From: Nanoarchaeales archaeon
Lineage (GTDB): Archaea > Nanobdellota > Nanobdellia > Woesearchaeales > UBA583
Direction of reading: 5' to 3'
Length of the DNA stretch: 7,635 nt
Assembly: GCA_013215525.1 (NCBI GenBank)
Contig: JABSQY010000083.1
Span: 1 to 7,635 of the forward strand
In this document: positions 1 to 6,078 of the stretch, piece after piece
How the letters are laid out: every line of letters starts with the position of its first letter
How positions within the stretch are numbered: position 1 is the first letter of the stretch
Notes under the pieces: model-generated
Databases searched by the model: none
What the model was told of the DNA's origin: nothing
The model's input: the letters and a program-made list of their open reading frames with translations, nothing else
Translations under genes and position numbers: made by a program

Positions 1-3000
1 TTAAATGTTAAAGATGTGTTCTGTTTGTTTGTATAATTAAAGTTGTATAAATTATTATCATCTTTAATATCAATTGTAGGTAAAATATAATCAGTAAGTT
101 CTAAACCTAAGATTAAATGAACTGATTGATCATTATAATTTATAACTTCAAATATAATTTGTGTTGTGTTGTTTGTTAGTGATGTTATATTTAAAATTTG
201 TGAGTTTTGATTGTAATTATTTAATATGAAATTTTGTTGTACTGATATGTTTTCTGATTCGTTTGTGTTTATAGTTGTGTTTAAGTTTGCAACTTTATAT
301 ATTAGAGTTCCATTTAATCCTACTTCACTGTTTTGTTCATAAATGTATTTTGATAAATCTACAATTCTGTTTTTTCCGATTTCAAATTGTAATATGTTGT
401 TTGTTGTGTTTGGTTTGTTTAGATAACTTGTATTTATTGTTGGCGTGTAAAAAATAGGAGTTGTTGTAAATGTGAACTCAACTGAATTGTTAAGTATGCC
501 ATCTGAAAATGTTATGTTTGTTTTATGTGTACCTGTTCTTTGCTGTGGGTTTGGTTTATATGTGAATTGATATGTGTTTGTCCCGATTTGTGTTTGCTGT
601 AAATTGTATGAATCGTTTTTTATAATTTCTAAATTATTTGAAATTTCTACAATATTTGTTTTTGTATATTCTGAAATGTTTTTTGTATATGAATTGTCAA
701 TTGTTCCATTTCCTATTATTGAATAATTTAATATTAAGTTATTTATATTTTCAAATAAAGTTTCAAGTTGTGATTTGTTTAATGAATTATTAAAATTAAA
801 TTCTAATGATAAATTATTTCCATTTTCTGATGATTGGAAAAATGGAGTTTGTGAATGATATGAATTATTAAACTTGATTAGTATGTTTGAATCTAAACTA
901 TACATTACATTAAATGATAGTTCTAATTGGTTTGAGATATTTGATAAGTTTTTGTTTGTAAGTTTTGAGTTATTAAACTTTAATGTATTATAATATAAAT
1001 TCTGAACATTTGTATCTATTGCTGTTATTGAAAAAGTTATACTTTCATTTTCTAATAAATTGTATTGTGTTTGTTCTATTGTTGATGTGATGTTTGAAAA
1101 GTTGTATGTTTGGTAGTTGATTTGTGTGATGTCAGGCATTTGGTTGTATTCTAAATATATTGATACATCATAATTATTTGTTAAATCATTTTTATTTCTT
1201 GTACTATCAATTTGGTCGTAGTTTAGACACGATACGTAATAATTATTAAAATTTGTATTGGATGATGTTGGAAAATTACATGAAATTTCATCTTGATTCT
1301 TTAAACATGCAATTCCTTGAAGTGCGTCGTAACTTACATCTTCAGTGTAGTATCTACACGTAATGTTTAAATTGTTTGTATCTTTAAATGTTACATATGT
1401 GTTCCCATCATTAATAAAATCAAAGATTATATTATTATCAATTAATAAATCATTTGTAATTTCTAAACTTGGAACTACTTTTTCAAATAAAGTTATTCCG
1501 TCTGTTTCATACATTGATGTTGTAAGGTTTGCTTTGTTTGTTGCTGTTACTTGTACAAAATATTGCGCACCATCTTCAATGTATGTTGAGTTATAAGTTA
1601 CGTCTAAATAGTTATGATTTTGAGATATGTTTGTGAAACTTTTTACTAATGTTTTTGGAACACTTTGTGTTTGTTTGTAAAGGTATGCGTTGTAGTATGC
1701 AATCTCACTTTCTAAATCTTCAAATTGCCAGTTTGTTCTAAAGATTAATTTTGATTCATCAAAGTCATAATTTTGAGAATTTGAATTATCATCAATTATT
1801 CCAATTATTGTAGGAAGTGTTTTGTCAACTTTAATTTGCGTTGATGCTAAAACTTGATTAATGTTGCTAGCGCTATCGTACACATGATAAATTAATTCAT
1901 AACAATTTCCTGATTGTAGGTTTAATACTTGTGTTGTTTGTATTATTGGAGTTGTTGTAAAGTTTAATATTGTTACGTTTGTTGTTGGTAGTTGACATAT
2001 ATTGTTTTCTAGGTTGTGAGTTTTTATTTCTAATTTTGTTGAATTTAATCCTGATTCAAGTAGGTTTAATTGTGTGTAGTTAATGTTGTAATCAAATCCA
2101 GGGTCTAAATCTATTGTTATAGTATCTCGAACATCATAATCGTATTCATTAAGTGTTAAGTTGATTGTAGCATTTATTGGTGCGAATGTGTCTACTAAAA
2201 ATAAATCTGAGAATAAGTTTGTACTTTCAACTGATACTGCATTTTCTGCTTTGTATACAATTTGATAATATTTACCATTGTCTAAGTTTTGTCCGTTTAT
2301 ATCAAATGTACTTTGTATGTTTGAATTAAAATTTGGAACTGGGATTGTAGGTTCTAGTCCTGATGTTCCATTTTCTATTATTACATATTTTAAAGATTTA
2401 ATACTTGATTCGAAATCGTACACAGTATAGTTAAATAAAATATTATTGTTATTGTTTAGATATCCATTGTTAACTGTTCTTGTAATGTTTGGCGGTGTTA
2501 AGTCTTTAAAGATGAAATAGTTTGAATGGTTGTATTTACAGTTTTGTGCTCCTTGCCAATTTGTGGAACACGATTTAATGTTTAATATTAAACTTTTATC
2601 TTGACTTTGTCCATCTTTTTCATTTCTAAATAAAAATTTAGAATAGTTTGTGTTTGGGATTGTAGTTTGTGTTAGTTCAAGTTCTGAGTCTGCGAATAGG
2701 TTAAATGATTCAAATTGTCCAACTTCAAACCATTGTCCATATAGTAATAAGTTTTCGTTTGTTGTATGCGAATTCCAACTTAATCCTAGGTAATATTTTG
2801 TTGACCATGATGGATTTATATTGTTTGAATTGTCTGATGTGATTACAACTGATAAATTTTTTTCTACTAAAACTGTTGGAGAGTTTTCGTATTGATTGTA
2901 TGATACTACAACTGAAAAGTTATCTACTGGTTGGAAAACTGTATTTATTGTTTGTTCTGTTGTGATTGTTTCATATCCTGATGCAGAACATGTAACGAGG

Positions 3001-3632
3001 AATGTTTCTGATGCACTTGTATTAAAATTTATATTAAATGAATTTGTAATAACTGGATTTTGGATTTGATTGTAGGTGTATGTGCAAGTTTGCGATGGGA
3101 TTACTGCATTTGTTCCTGCATTATTGTATGATGTTGTAAATGATACTGTTGTGTTAAAGTATGCAGTTTGCGCAGTTGATATTGAAAGTATTGAATTTTT
3201 TGAAATTTTGAAATTTTCTAAGTTATTTATTACATTTGTAAATGTTACAATGTCTGCTGCGTTATCAAAGTTACTTGTTGTTGGCGTAAACGCAATATTA
3301 TTTTTTAAATAAACTGGGGCGTAATTATATGTGAATAAATTTGAGTAGGTAAAGTTTGCAGTTTTTGTGTTGAATTGCGTGTGGTTAAAATGAATTTTAT
3401 TATCAATAAATTTGAGTGAATTTTCATCCATTAAAGTTAAATCTATTTGCTGATTTATTTGTACTTTTAAATTATAATCTGATGATGTGAACTGGCATTG
3501 GAAACTTGTTGCTGTATCCATTGTGCCTAAATATTGACAGTTCATATTTTGTGACCAAAATGTTCCATTTATGAAATTTAAAGTTAGAAGAATTGTTAGA
3601 AAAAATATAAATGAAGATTTTAGCTTAAACAT
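1..3632 (-). CDS. Giant secreted Asn/Thr-rich Ig-like surface protein (N-terminal 1210 residues, C-terminus beyond window)
   Basis: I read the minus strand from the ATG at 3632 to the left edge and found no in-frame stop, so at least 1210 residues are present and the gene continues outside the window. Residues 1-22 form a signal peptide: basic start MFKLK, then a hydrophobic run to about residue 20. The rest is Asn-, Thr- and Ser-rich with few charged residues and no internal membrane segment. About 50 N-x-S/T sequons are present. Module boundaries resembling linkers between Ig-like domains occur at residue 377 (DLTPPNIT), 481 (DTFAPI) and 603 (DKTLPT). A cadherin-like stretch near residue 860 reads ENESITFSITAID. 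This pattern is typical of large DPANN envelope or adhesion proteins, but I cannot name a family. The start is supported by a TATA box 26 nt upstream. Function in cell-surface structure or contact is inferred. Confidence 0.88.
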   Translation of the reverse strand, partial: MFKLKSSFIFFLTILLTLNFINGTFWSQNMNCQYLGTMDTATSFQCQFTSSDYNLKVQINQQIDLTLMDENSLKFIDNKIHFNHTQFNTKTANFTYSNLFTYNYAPVYLKNNIAFTPTTSNFDNAADIVTFTNVINNLENFKISKNSILSISTAQTAYFNTTVSFTTSYNNAGTNAVIPSQTCTYTYNQIQNPVITNSFNINFNTSASETFLVTCSASGYETITTEQTINTVFQPVDNFSVVVSYNQYENSPTVLVEKNLSVVITSDNSNNINPSWSTKYYLGLSWNSHTTNENLLLYGQWFEVGQFESFNLFADSELELTQTTIPNTNYSKFLFRNEKDGQSQDKSLILNIKSCSTNWQGAQNCKYNHSNYFIFKDLTPPNITRTVNNGYLNNNNNILFNYTVYDFESSIKSLKYVIIENGTSGLEPTIPVPNFNSNIQSTFDINGQNLDNGKYYQIVYKAENAVSVESTNLFSDLFLVDTFAPINATINLTLNEYDYDVRDTITIDLDPGFDYNINYTQLNLLESGLNSTKLEIKTHNLENNICQLPTTNVTILNFTTTPIIQTTQVLNLQSGNCYELIYHVYDSASNINQVLASTQIKVDKTLPTIIGIIDDNSNSQNYDFDESKLIFRTNWQFEDLESEIAYYNAYLYKQTQSVPKTLVKSFTNISQNHNYLDVTYNSTYIEDGAQYFVQVTATNKANLTTSMYETDGITLFEKVVPSLEITNDLLIDNNIIFDFINDGNTYVTFKDTNNLNITCRYYTEDVSYDALQGIACLKNQDEISCNFPTSSNTNFNNYYVSCLNYDQIDSTRNKNDLTNNYDVSIYLEYNQMPDITQINYQTYNFSNITSTIEQTQYNLLENESITFSITAIDTNVQNLYYNTLKFNNSKLTNKNLSNISNQLELSFNVMYSLDSNILIKFNNSYHSQTPFFQSSENGNNLSLEFNFNNSLNKSQLETLFENINNLILNYSIIGNGTIDNSYTKNISEYTKTNIVEISNNLEIIKNDSYNLQQTQIGTNTYQFTYKPNPQQRTGTHKTNITFSDGILNNSVEFTFTTTPIFYTPTINTSYLNKPNTTNNILQFEIGKNRIVDLSKYIYEQNSEVGLNGTLIYKVANLNTTINTNESENISVQQNFILNNYNQNSQILNITSLTNNTTQIIFEVINYNDQSVHLILGLELTDYILPTIDIKDDNNLYNFNYTNKQNTSLTF

Positions 3633-3654
3633 ATTATAAATATAGATTTTTAGG

Positions 3655-3662
3655 TTTTAAAT
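3655..3662 (-). promoter_or_regulatory. Archaeal TATA box for the giant surface protein gene
   Basis: On the minus strand ATTTAAAA is centred about 26 nt before the ATG at 3632. In archaea transcription starts roughly 25 nt downstream of the box centre, so the transcript would begin at or next to the start codon and be leaderless. No Shine-Dalgarno-like sequence lies before the ATG. The box shares a 94-nt divergent intergenic region with that of the HAD-like gene. Confidence 0.55.
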
Positions 3663-3697
3663 GTTAATTACTACCGATTAGAAGTTTTATCATAAAG

Positions 3698-3705
3698 TTT
3701 ATATA
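3698..3705 (+). promoter_or_regulatory. Archaeal TATA box for the HAD-like gene
   Basis: TTTATATA is preceded by purine-rich ATAAAG, a plausible TFB recognition element. Its centre is 25.5 nt before the ATG at 3727, which predicts a leaderless transcript and supports that start codon. Confidence 0.65.
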
Positions 3706-3726
3706 CGTGGAAAGTGTAACCGAGAT

Positions 3727-4344
3727 ATGAGTAATGAAATTGATACGATTATGTTTAGTTTATTTGGGACTTTAATTAGGAAACCAACTCTTAGAAAAAA
3801 TCTTATTAACCTTTTAATATCTGGAATGGGTAACATAAATATTAATTTAGAAAAACATCATCTTTTAACAACTAAATATGAAACTTTTAAAGAATATACT
3901 CAAGATAGATTTAAAAAGAAAATTCAAGATAATCTACTTTTAGAATTTGAAAAAGAAATAAATAAAACAGAATATTTTGATGGAACAGAGAAATATCTGG
4001 AAAGTTTAAAATCTCAAGATTATAGAATGATAATTGTGGATGATATACCATATCCATACAAAGAAATTATTAATTCATTAGGTTTAGAAAAATTAGTTAA
4101 TGGAGTTATTTTATCTTGTGAAGAAGGAGTTACAAAATCAAAAGGAGAGCTATATAATGCAGCTTTTGATAAATTTAATATAAATCCACATAATTGTGTA
4201 GTTGTTGGTGAAGATTATCAATTAGATCATATTTTACCTAAAAAATTAGGAACTTCATCAATACAGATTAATAGGAAAACAGCAGTTAAATCTTATCAAA
4301 TTGGAAAATTATCTCAATTAGTAAGTAAAATAAAGACATTATAA
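3727..4344 (+). CDS. HAD-like protein lacking the catalytic nucleophile aspartate
   Basis: The 205-residue length and layout match the haloacid dehalogenase (HAD) superfamily, whose members are mostly phosphatases using an Asp nucleophile in motif I. Here motif I reads MFSLFGTL (residues 9-16): the family pattern hhhDxxGTL is clear, but Ser11 stands where the nucleophile Asp should be. Residues 17-99 are a mostly helical cap. Motif II, usually Ser/Thr-Asn, is VDD (104-106). The motif III Lys is Lys137 in EGVTKSKGELY. Motif IV reads VVVGEDYQLD (158-167): Glu162 replaces the usual first Asp and Asp167 is kept. The fold is probably intact but classical phosphatase activity is unlikely, so a binding or regulatory role is possible. 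The gene is cytosolic (no signal peptide), divergent from the giant surface gene and convergent with the frameshifted gene 3 nt away. The sequence gives no substrate. Confidence 0.85.
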   Translation: MSNEIDTIMFSLFGTLIRKPTLRKNLINLLISGMGNININLEKHHLLTTKYETFKEYTQDRFKKKIQDNLLLEFEKEINKTEYFDGTEKYLESLKSQDYRMIIVDDIPYPYKEIINSLGLEKLVNGVILSCEEGVTKSKGELYNAAFDKFNINPHNCVVVGEDYQLDHILPKKLGTSSIQINRKTAVKSYQIGKLSQLVSKIKTL

Positions 4345-4361
4345 ATATTATTTTATAATGT
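4336..4361. terminator. Perfect hairpin across two convergent stop codons (possible bidirectional terminator)
   Basis: ACATTATAAA (4336-4345) and TTTATAATGT (4352-4361) are exact inverted repeats of 10 bp separated by 6 nt. The stop codons of the plus-strand HAD-like gene (4342-4344) and the minus-strand gene (4348-4350) both lie inside. It could stop transcription or protect 3' ends in both directions. It lacks a long T-tract, so the terminator role is inferred. Confidence 0.45.
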
Positions 4362-4802
4362 ATACAGCAGCCTGCCCATCACCAAAAAAAATAAATTTAT
4401 TATTTTTTAAACTCTTGTTTAAATATTCAATTTTGTTTAAATTTATAACCAAGTATTTTATGCCTGAAGTCTTTGTTTTCATAATTAAATAATCTAATAT
4501 ATTTTTTATATCTTTTTCATTTTGAAATTCTTTATGAATTTTTAATAATCTAACATTTAAAACTTTTTGAGTTTTTGAATTTCCCACAATATTTTCATAT
4601 TCTCCGAAATTTTTTGGAATTTGTCTACTGGTTATGTATATGTCAGCAAAACCAATTGTTCCAGATTTAGATATACTAGTTTTTGGTAATGGTAATTGAG
4701 ATTCTGACTTTTCAAATTCTATAACATCTCCAAATATATATCTGTAACATCTTGTTCTTGTTCTTTATATCCAGCATCAATTTCTTCAACTTCAAAATCC
4801 AT
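4348..4802 (-). pseudogene. Frameshifted small protein, possibly GNAT acetyltransferase-like
   Basis: Starting at the ATG at 4802, the frame gives 27 residues (MDFEVEEIDAGYKEQEQDVT...) and stops at 4721-4719. The downstream frame is open from before 4741 to the stop at 4350-4348 but has no good start; only a GTG at 4587 could begin a short 79-residue product. Removing one AT unit from the (AT)4 tract at 4734-4741 joins both frames into a smooth 150-residue protein. The ATG is backed by a TATA box 25.5 nt upstream. The C-terminal half has an order of elements like GNAT N-acetyltransferases: strand VLNVRLLKI, helix, strand GIKYLVINLN, helix, strand KFIFFG. No clear acetyl-CoA-binding R/QxxGxG/A loop is visible, so the family call is weak. 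The frameshift could be a sequencing error, a switchable tract or true decay. Confidence 0.6.
4734..4741. repeat. (AT)4 dinucleotide tract at the frameshift point
   Basis: Four AT units lie exactly where the reading frame of the 4802-4348 gene breaks. Three units would give one 150-residue frame; four units lead to a stop six codons later. Short tracts of this kind are prone to slippage and to indel errors. Confidence 0.6.
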
Positions 4803-4823
4803 AATATATATTGATGAATCAAT

Positions 4824-4831
4824 AATATAAA
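4824..4831 (-). promoter_or_regulatory. TATA box for the frameshifted small gene
   Basis: TTTATATT on the minus strand is centred 25.5 nt before the ATG at 4802, the same spacing as for the other genes here. It is the main reason to accept 4802 as the true start rather than the internal GTG at 4587. Confidence 0.55.
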
Positions 4832-4876
4832 TTAAATGTTGAATTTTGAAACTTTAACTGATTATATGTCAATATA

Positions 4877-4927
4877 ATTAAGAAATAAAATCAAGAAATT
4901 TACTATGTATAATTTCTAAGCCTTGAT
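4877..4927 (-). terminator. Hairpin plus T-rich tract downstream of the ligase fragment gene
   Basis: Read on the minus strand, 14 nt after the ligase stop codon, ATCAAG (4927-4922) pairs with CTTGAT (4895-4890). An inner AGAAATT/AATTTCT pair (4917-4911 with 4900-4894) shares part of the same arm and surrounds a 10-nt loop. The T-rich run TTTATTTCTT follows. This resembles an intrinsic terminator. The outer stem has an asymmetric bulge, so the exact fold is uncertain. Confidence 0.4.
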
Positions 4928-4941
4928 ATCTTAAACAATGT

Positions 4942-5679
4942 TTAACTAATAAAACGGCCAACATCTTCAACTGAATTAATTTCATCTAATAATTTATCTT
5001 CTCTTAAATCTATAATTCTTGGAAATCTTAATGCGTAACCTGAATTATATGTTGGAGATTTTTGAATTTCTTGATATCTTACTTGAATAATTACTCTTGG
5101 TTCAAAGTATGTCATTTCTTTTTCTTCATGAGTTTTTAATGGTTTTAGTAAACGTGTTAAGTTTTGCATTGTCGCTCCTTGTCCATCATCAGCTATTTCT
5201 TTAATTCCTGAACTTACTTTACCAATTGCTAAGAATCTATCTTCCTCGTCACAGTTATCATCATCGTTTTTCACAGCTACTAGAAATGAAGAATAATATC
5301 CTGCTCTTTTCCCTTTACCGTGTTCTGCGCCTAGAATTACAACATCAATGTCTTCTTTTGTTTCTTTTAATTTTGCCATATTTCCAGTTCGAAGTCCTGG
5401 TTTATATCCACTTGTTAAAGATTTAAACATTAATCCTTCAACTCCATCGTCAAGTGATTTTCTAAAAAAAGTTTGTGCGTCTTCTTTATTGTCTACAACT
5501 TTACAATTTGTTGGAGAAAAGAATATAAAATCTTGATATTTTTTAATTGCAGATTTATTTTTAAAAATAAATTCTACTTCATCACCGATTTTTGTAATTG
5601 TTACATCTTTATTATTTACAATTATTTCTGAAATAATTTTCTCTTTTGGTTTAATATTTGTAAATGATGTTAAATCCAT
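4942..5679 (-). CDS. lig: ATP-dependent DNA ligase, C-terminal portion only (motif IV to OB-fold), stand-alone gene
   Basis: The 245-residue protein aligns by eye with the C-terminal part of archaeal ATP-dependent DNA ligases, which are usually about 560-600 residues. Visible parts: residues 61-80 match the segment before motif IV; motif IV is EGLMFK (81-86); GYKPGLRTGNMAKLK (91-105) covers motif V; the OB-fold starts near 110 (DVVILGAEHGKGKRAGYY); and EIQKSPTYNSGYALRFPR (204-221) is the motif VI region, followed by LREDK (225-229). The N-terminal DNA-binding domain, motif I with the AMP-accepting Lys, and motif III are absent. The first residues (TSFTNIKPKEKIISEII) match the helix just after motif IIIa. 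In-frame TAA two codons before the ATG rules out a longer frame. A TATA box 25.5 nt upstream argues for an expressed gene rather than debris. It cannot seal nicks alone; it may be half of a split enzyme or a remnant. Confidence 0.88.
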   Translation of the reverse strand: MDLTSFTNIKPKEKIISEIIVNNKDVTITKIGDEVEFIFKNKSAIKKYQDFIFFSPTNCKVVDNKEDAQTFFRKSLDDGVEGLMFKSLTSGYKPGLRTGNMAKLKETKEDIDVVILGAEHGKGKRAGYYSSFLVAVKNDDDNCDEEDRFLAIGKVSSGIKEIADDGQGATMQNLTRLLKPLKTHEEKEMTYFEPRVIIQVRYQEIQKSPTYNSGYALRFPRIIDLREDKLLDEINSVEDVGRFIS

Positions 5680-5700
5680 AACTTATTTTAGTCGTTTTGG

Positions 5701-5708
5701 TTTATAAA
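5701..5708 (-). promoter_or_regulatory. TATA box for the ligase fragment gene
   Basis: The palindromic TTTATAAA is centred 25.5 nt before the ATG at 5679. It sits in the 82-nt gap after the 67-residue protein gene, so the ligase fragment seems to have its own leaderless transcript. Confidence 0.6.
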
Positions 5709-5761
5709 TATTTAGTGTTTTTACTGAATTTGATATCAAATTATTGTTAATTTAAAAATAA

Positions 5762-5965
5762 TTAATTGTTTTGATTCTTTAAGTTTCGCATGTCTGATGG
5801 TTCTGGTTTGTGTTTATTCTTTTCAAATCCACCTTTATGATTATGTTCAATATTCTCTAATTCATTTAGTTCTTTTTGGTGTTCAATGTTTTCTGAGTTT
5901 ACTACTGTGTTTCTTTTATTGTCAACTGTGTTCTGTGCTTGCTCTTGCGATTGTGTTTCTTTCAT
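5762..5965 (-). CDS. Small hydrophilic, probably disordered 67-residue protein
   Basis: The protein is almost entirely polar: rich in Asn, Glu, Lys, Gln and His, with no Cys, Trp or Tyr and one Phe. There is no signal peptide or membrane segment. The pentapeptide ENIEH occurs twice, at residues 25-29 and 37-41, and the stretch from 24 to 42 could form a charged helix. The C-terminus is Lys/Asn-rich. I do not recognise a family. A TATA box centred 25.5 nt before the ATG at 5965 supports it as a real gene despite its size. It is divergent from the surface protein gene at 6079 and 82 nt upstream of the ligase fragment on the same strand. The opposite strand is open for 69 hydrophobic codons, but those mirror this gene's polar codons. 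Confidence 0.6.
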   Translation of the reverse strand: MKETQSQEQAQNTVDNKRNTVVNSENIEHQKELNELENIEHNHKGGFEKNKHKPEPSDMRNLKNQNN

Positions 5966-5986
5966 ATAAATTCTATTCGTTTTTTC

Positions 5987-5994
5987 TTTATATT
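5987..5994 (-). promoter_or_regulatory. TATA box for the 67-residue protein gene
   Basis: AATATAAA on the minus strand is centred 25.5 nt before the ATG at 5965, predicting a leaderless transcript. It lies in the 113-nt divergent region shared with the gene at 6079. Confidence 0.5.
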
Positions 5995-6048
5995 AGATTG
6001 GTTTAAAATTTGTACTCTGTATTTGTTATTTGTAAGGTCTTATTAATT

Positions 6049-6056
6049 TTTATAAT
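6049..6056 (+). promoter_or_regulatory. TATA box for the second surface protein gene
   Basis: TTTATAAT is centred about 26.5 nt before the ATG at 6079, within a run of T and A residues. An ATG four bases earlier (6075) is out of frame and reaches a stop after six codons, so 6079 is preferred. Confidence 0.5.
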
Positions 6057-6078
6057 ATAAAACTACGTCTATTTATGT

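Noticed and set aside
275..457. Plus-strand open frames at 275-457, 1363-1596 and 3076-3312
   Set aside because: All three lie inside the continuous minus-strand coding region of the giant surface protein, have odd hydrophobic or low-complexity products and no promoter.
4857..4967. Short frame overlapping the ligase 3' end, ending in HSKFLDFIS, considered as a displaced ligase tail
   Set aside because: Only about 28 codons, no recognisable ligase residues, and the downstream part coincides with the hairpin-and-T-tract candidate terminator.
5226..5536. Two plus-strand open frames opposite the ligase fragment
   Set aside because: The minus strand shows clear ligase motifs IV to VI throughout this stretch; the plus-strand frames are shadows.
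5797..6006. Hydrophobic 69-residue plus-strand frame, like a small membrane protein
   Set aside because: Its hydrophobic residues are the antisense of the polar codons of the 67-residue minus-strand gene. That gene has a well-placed TATA box; this frame has none that I see.
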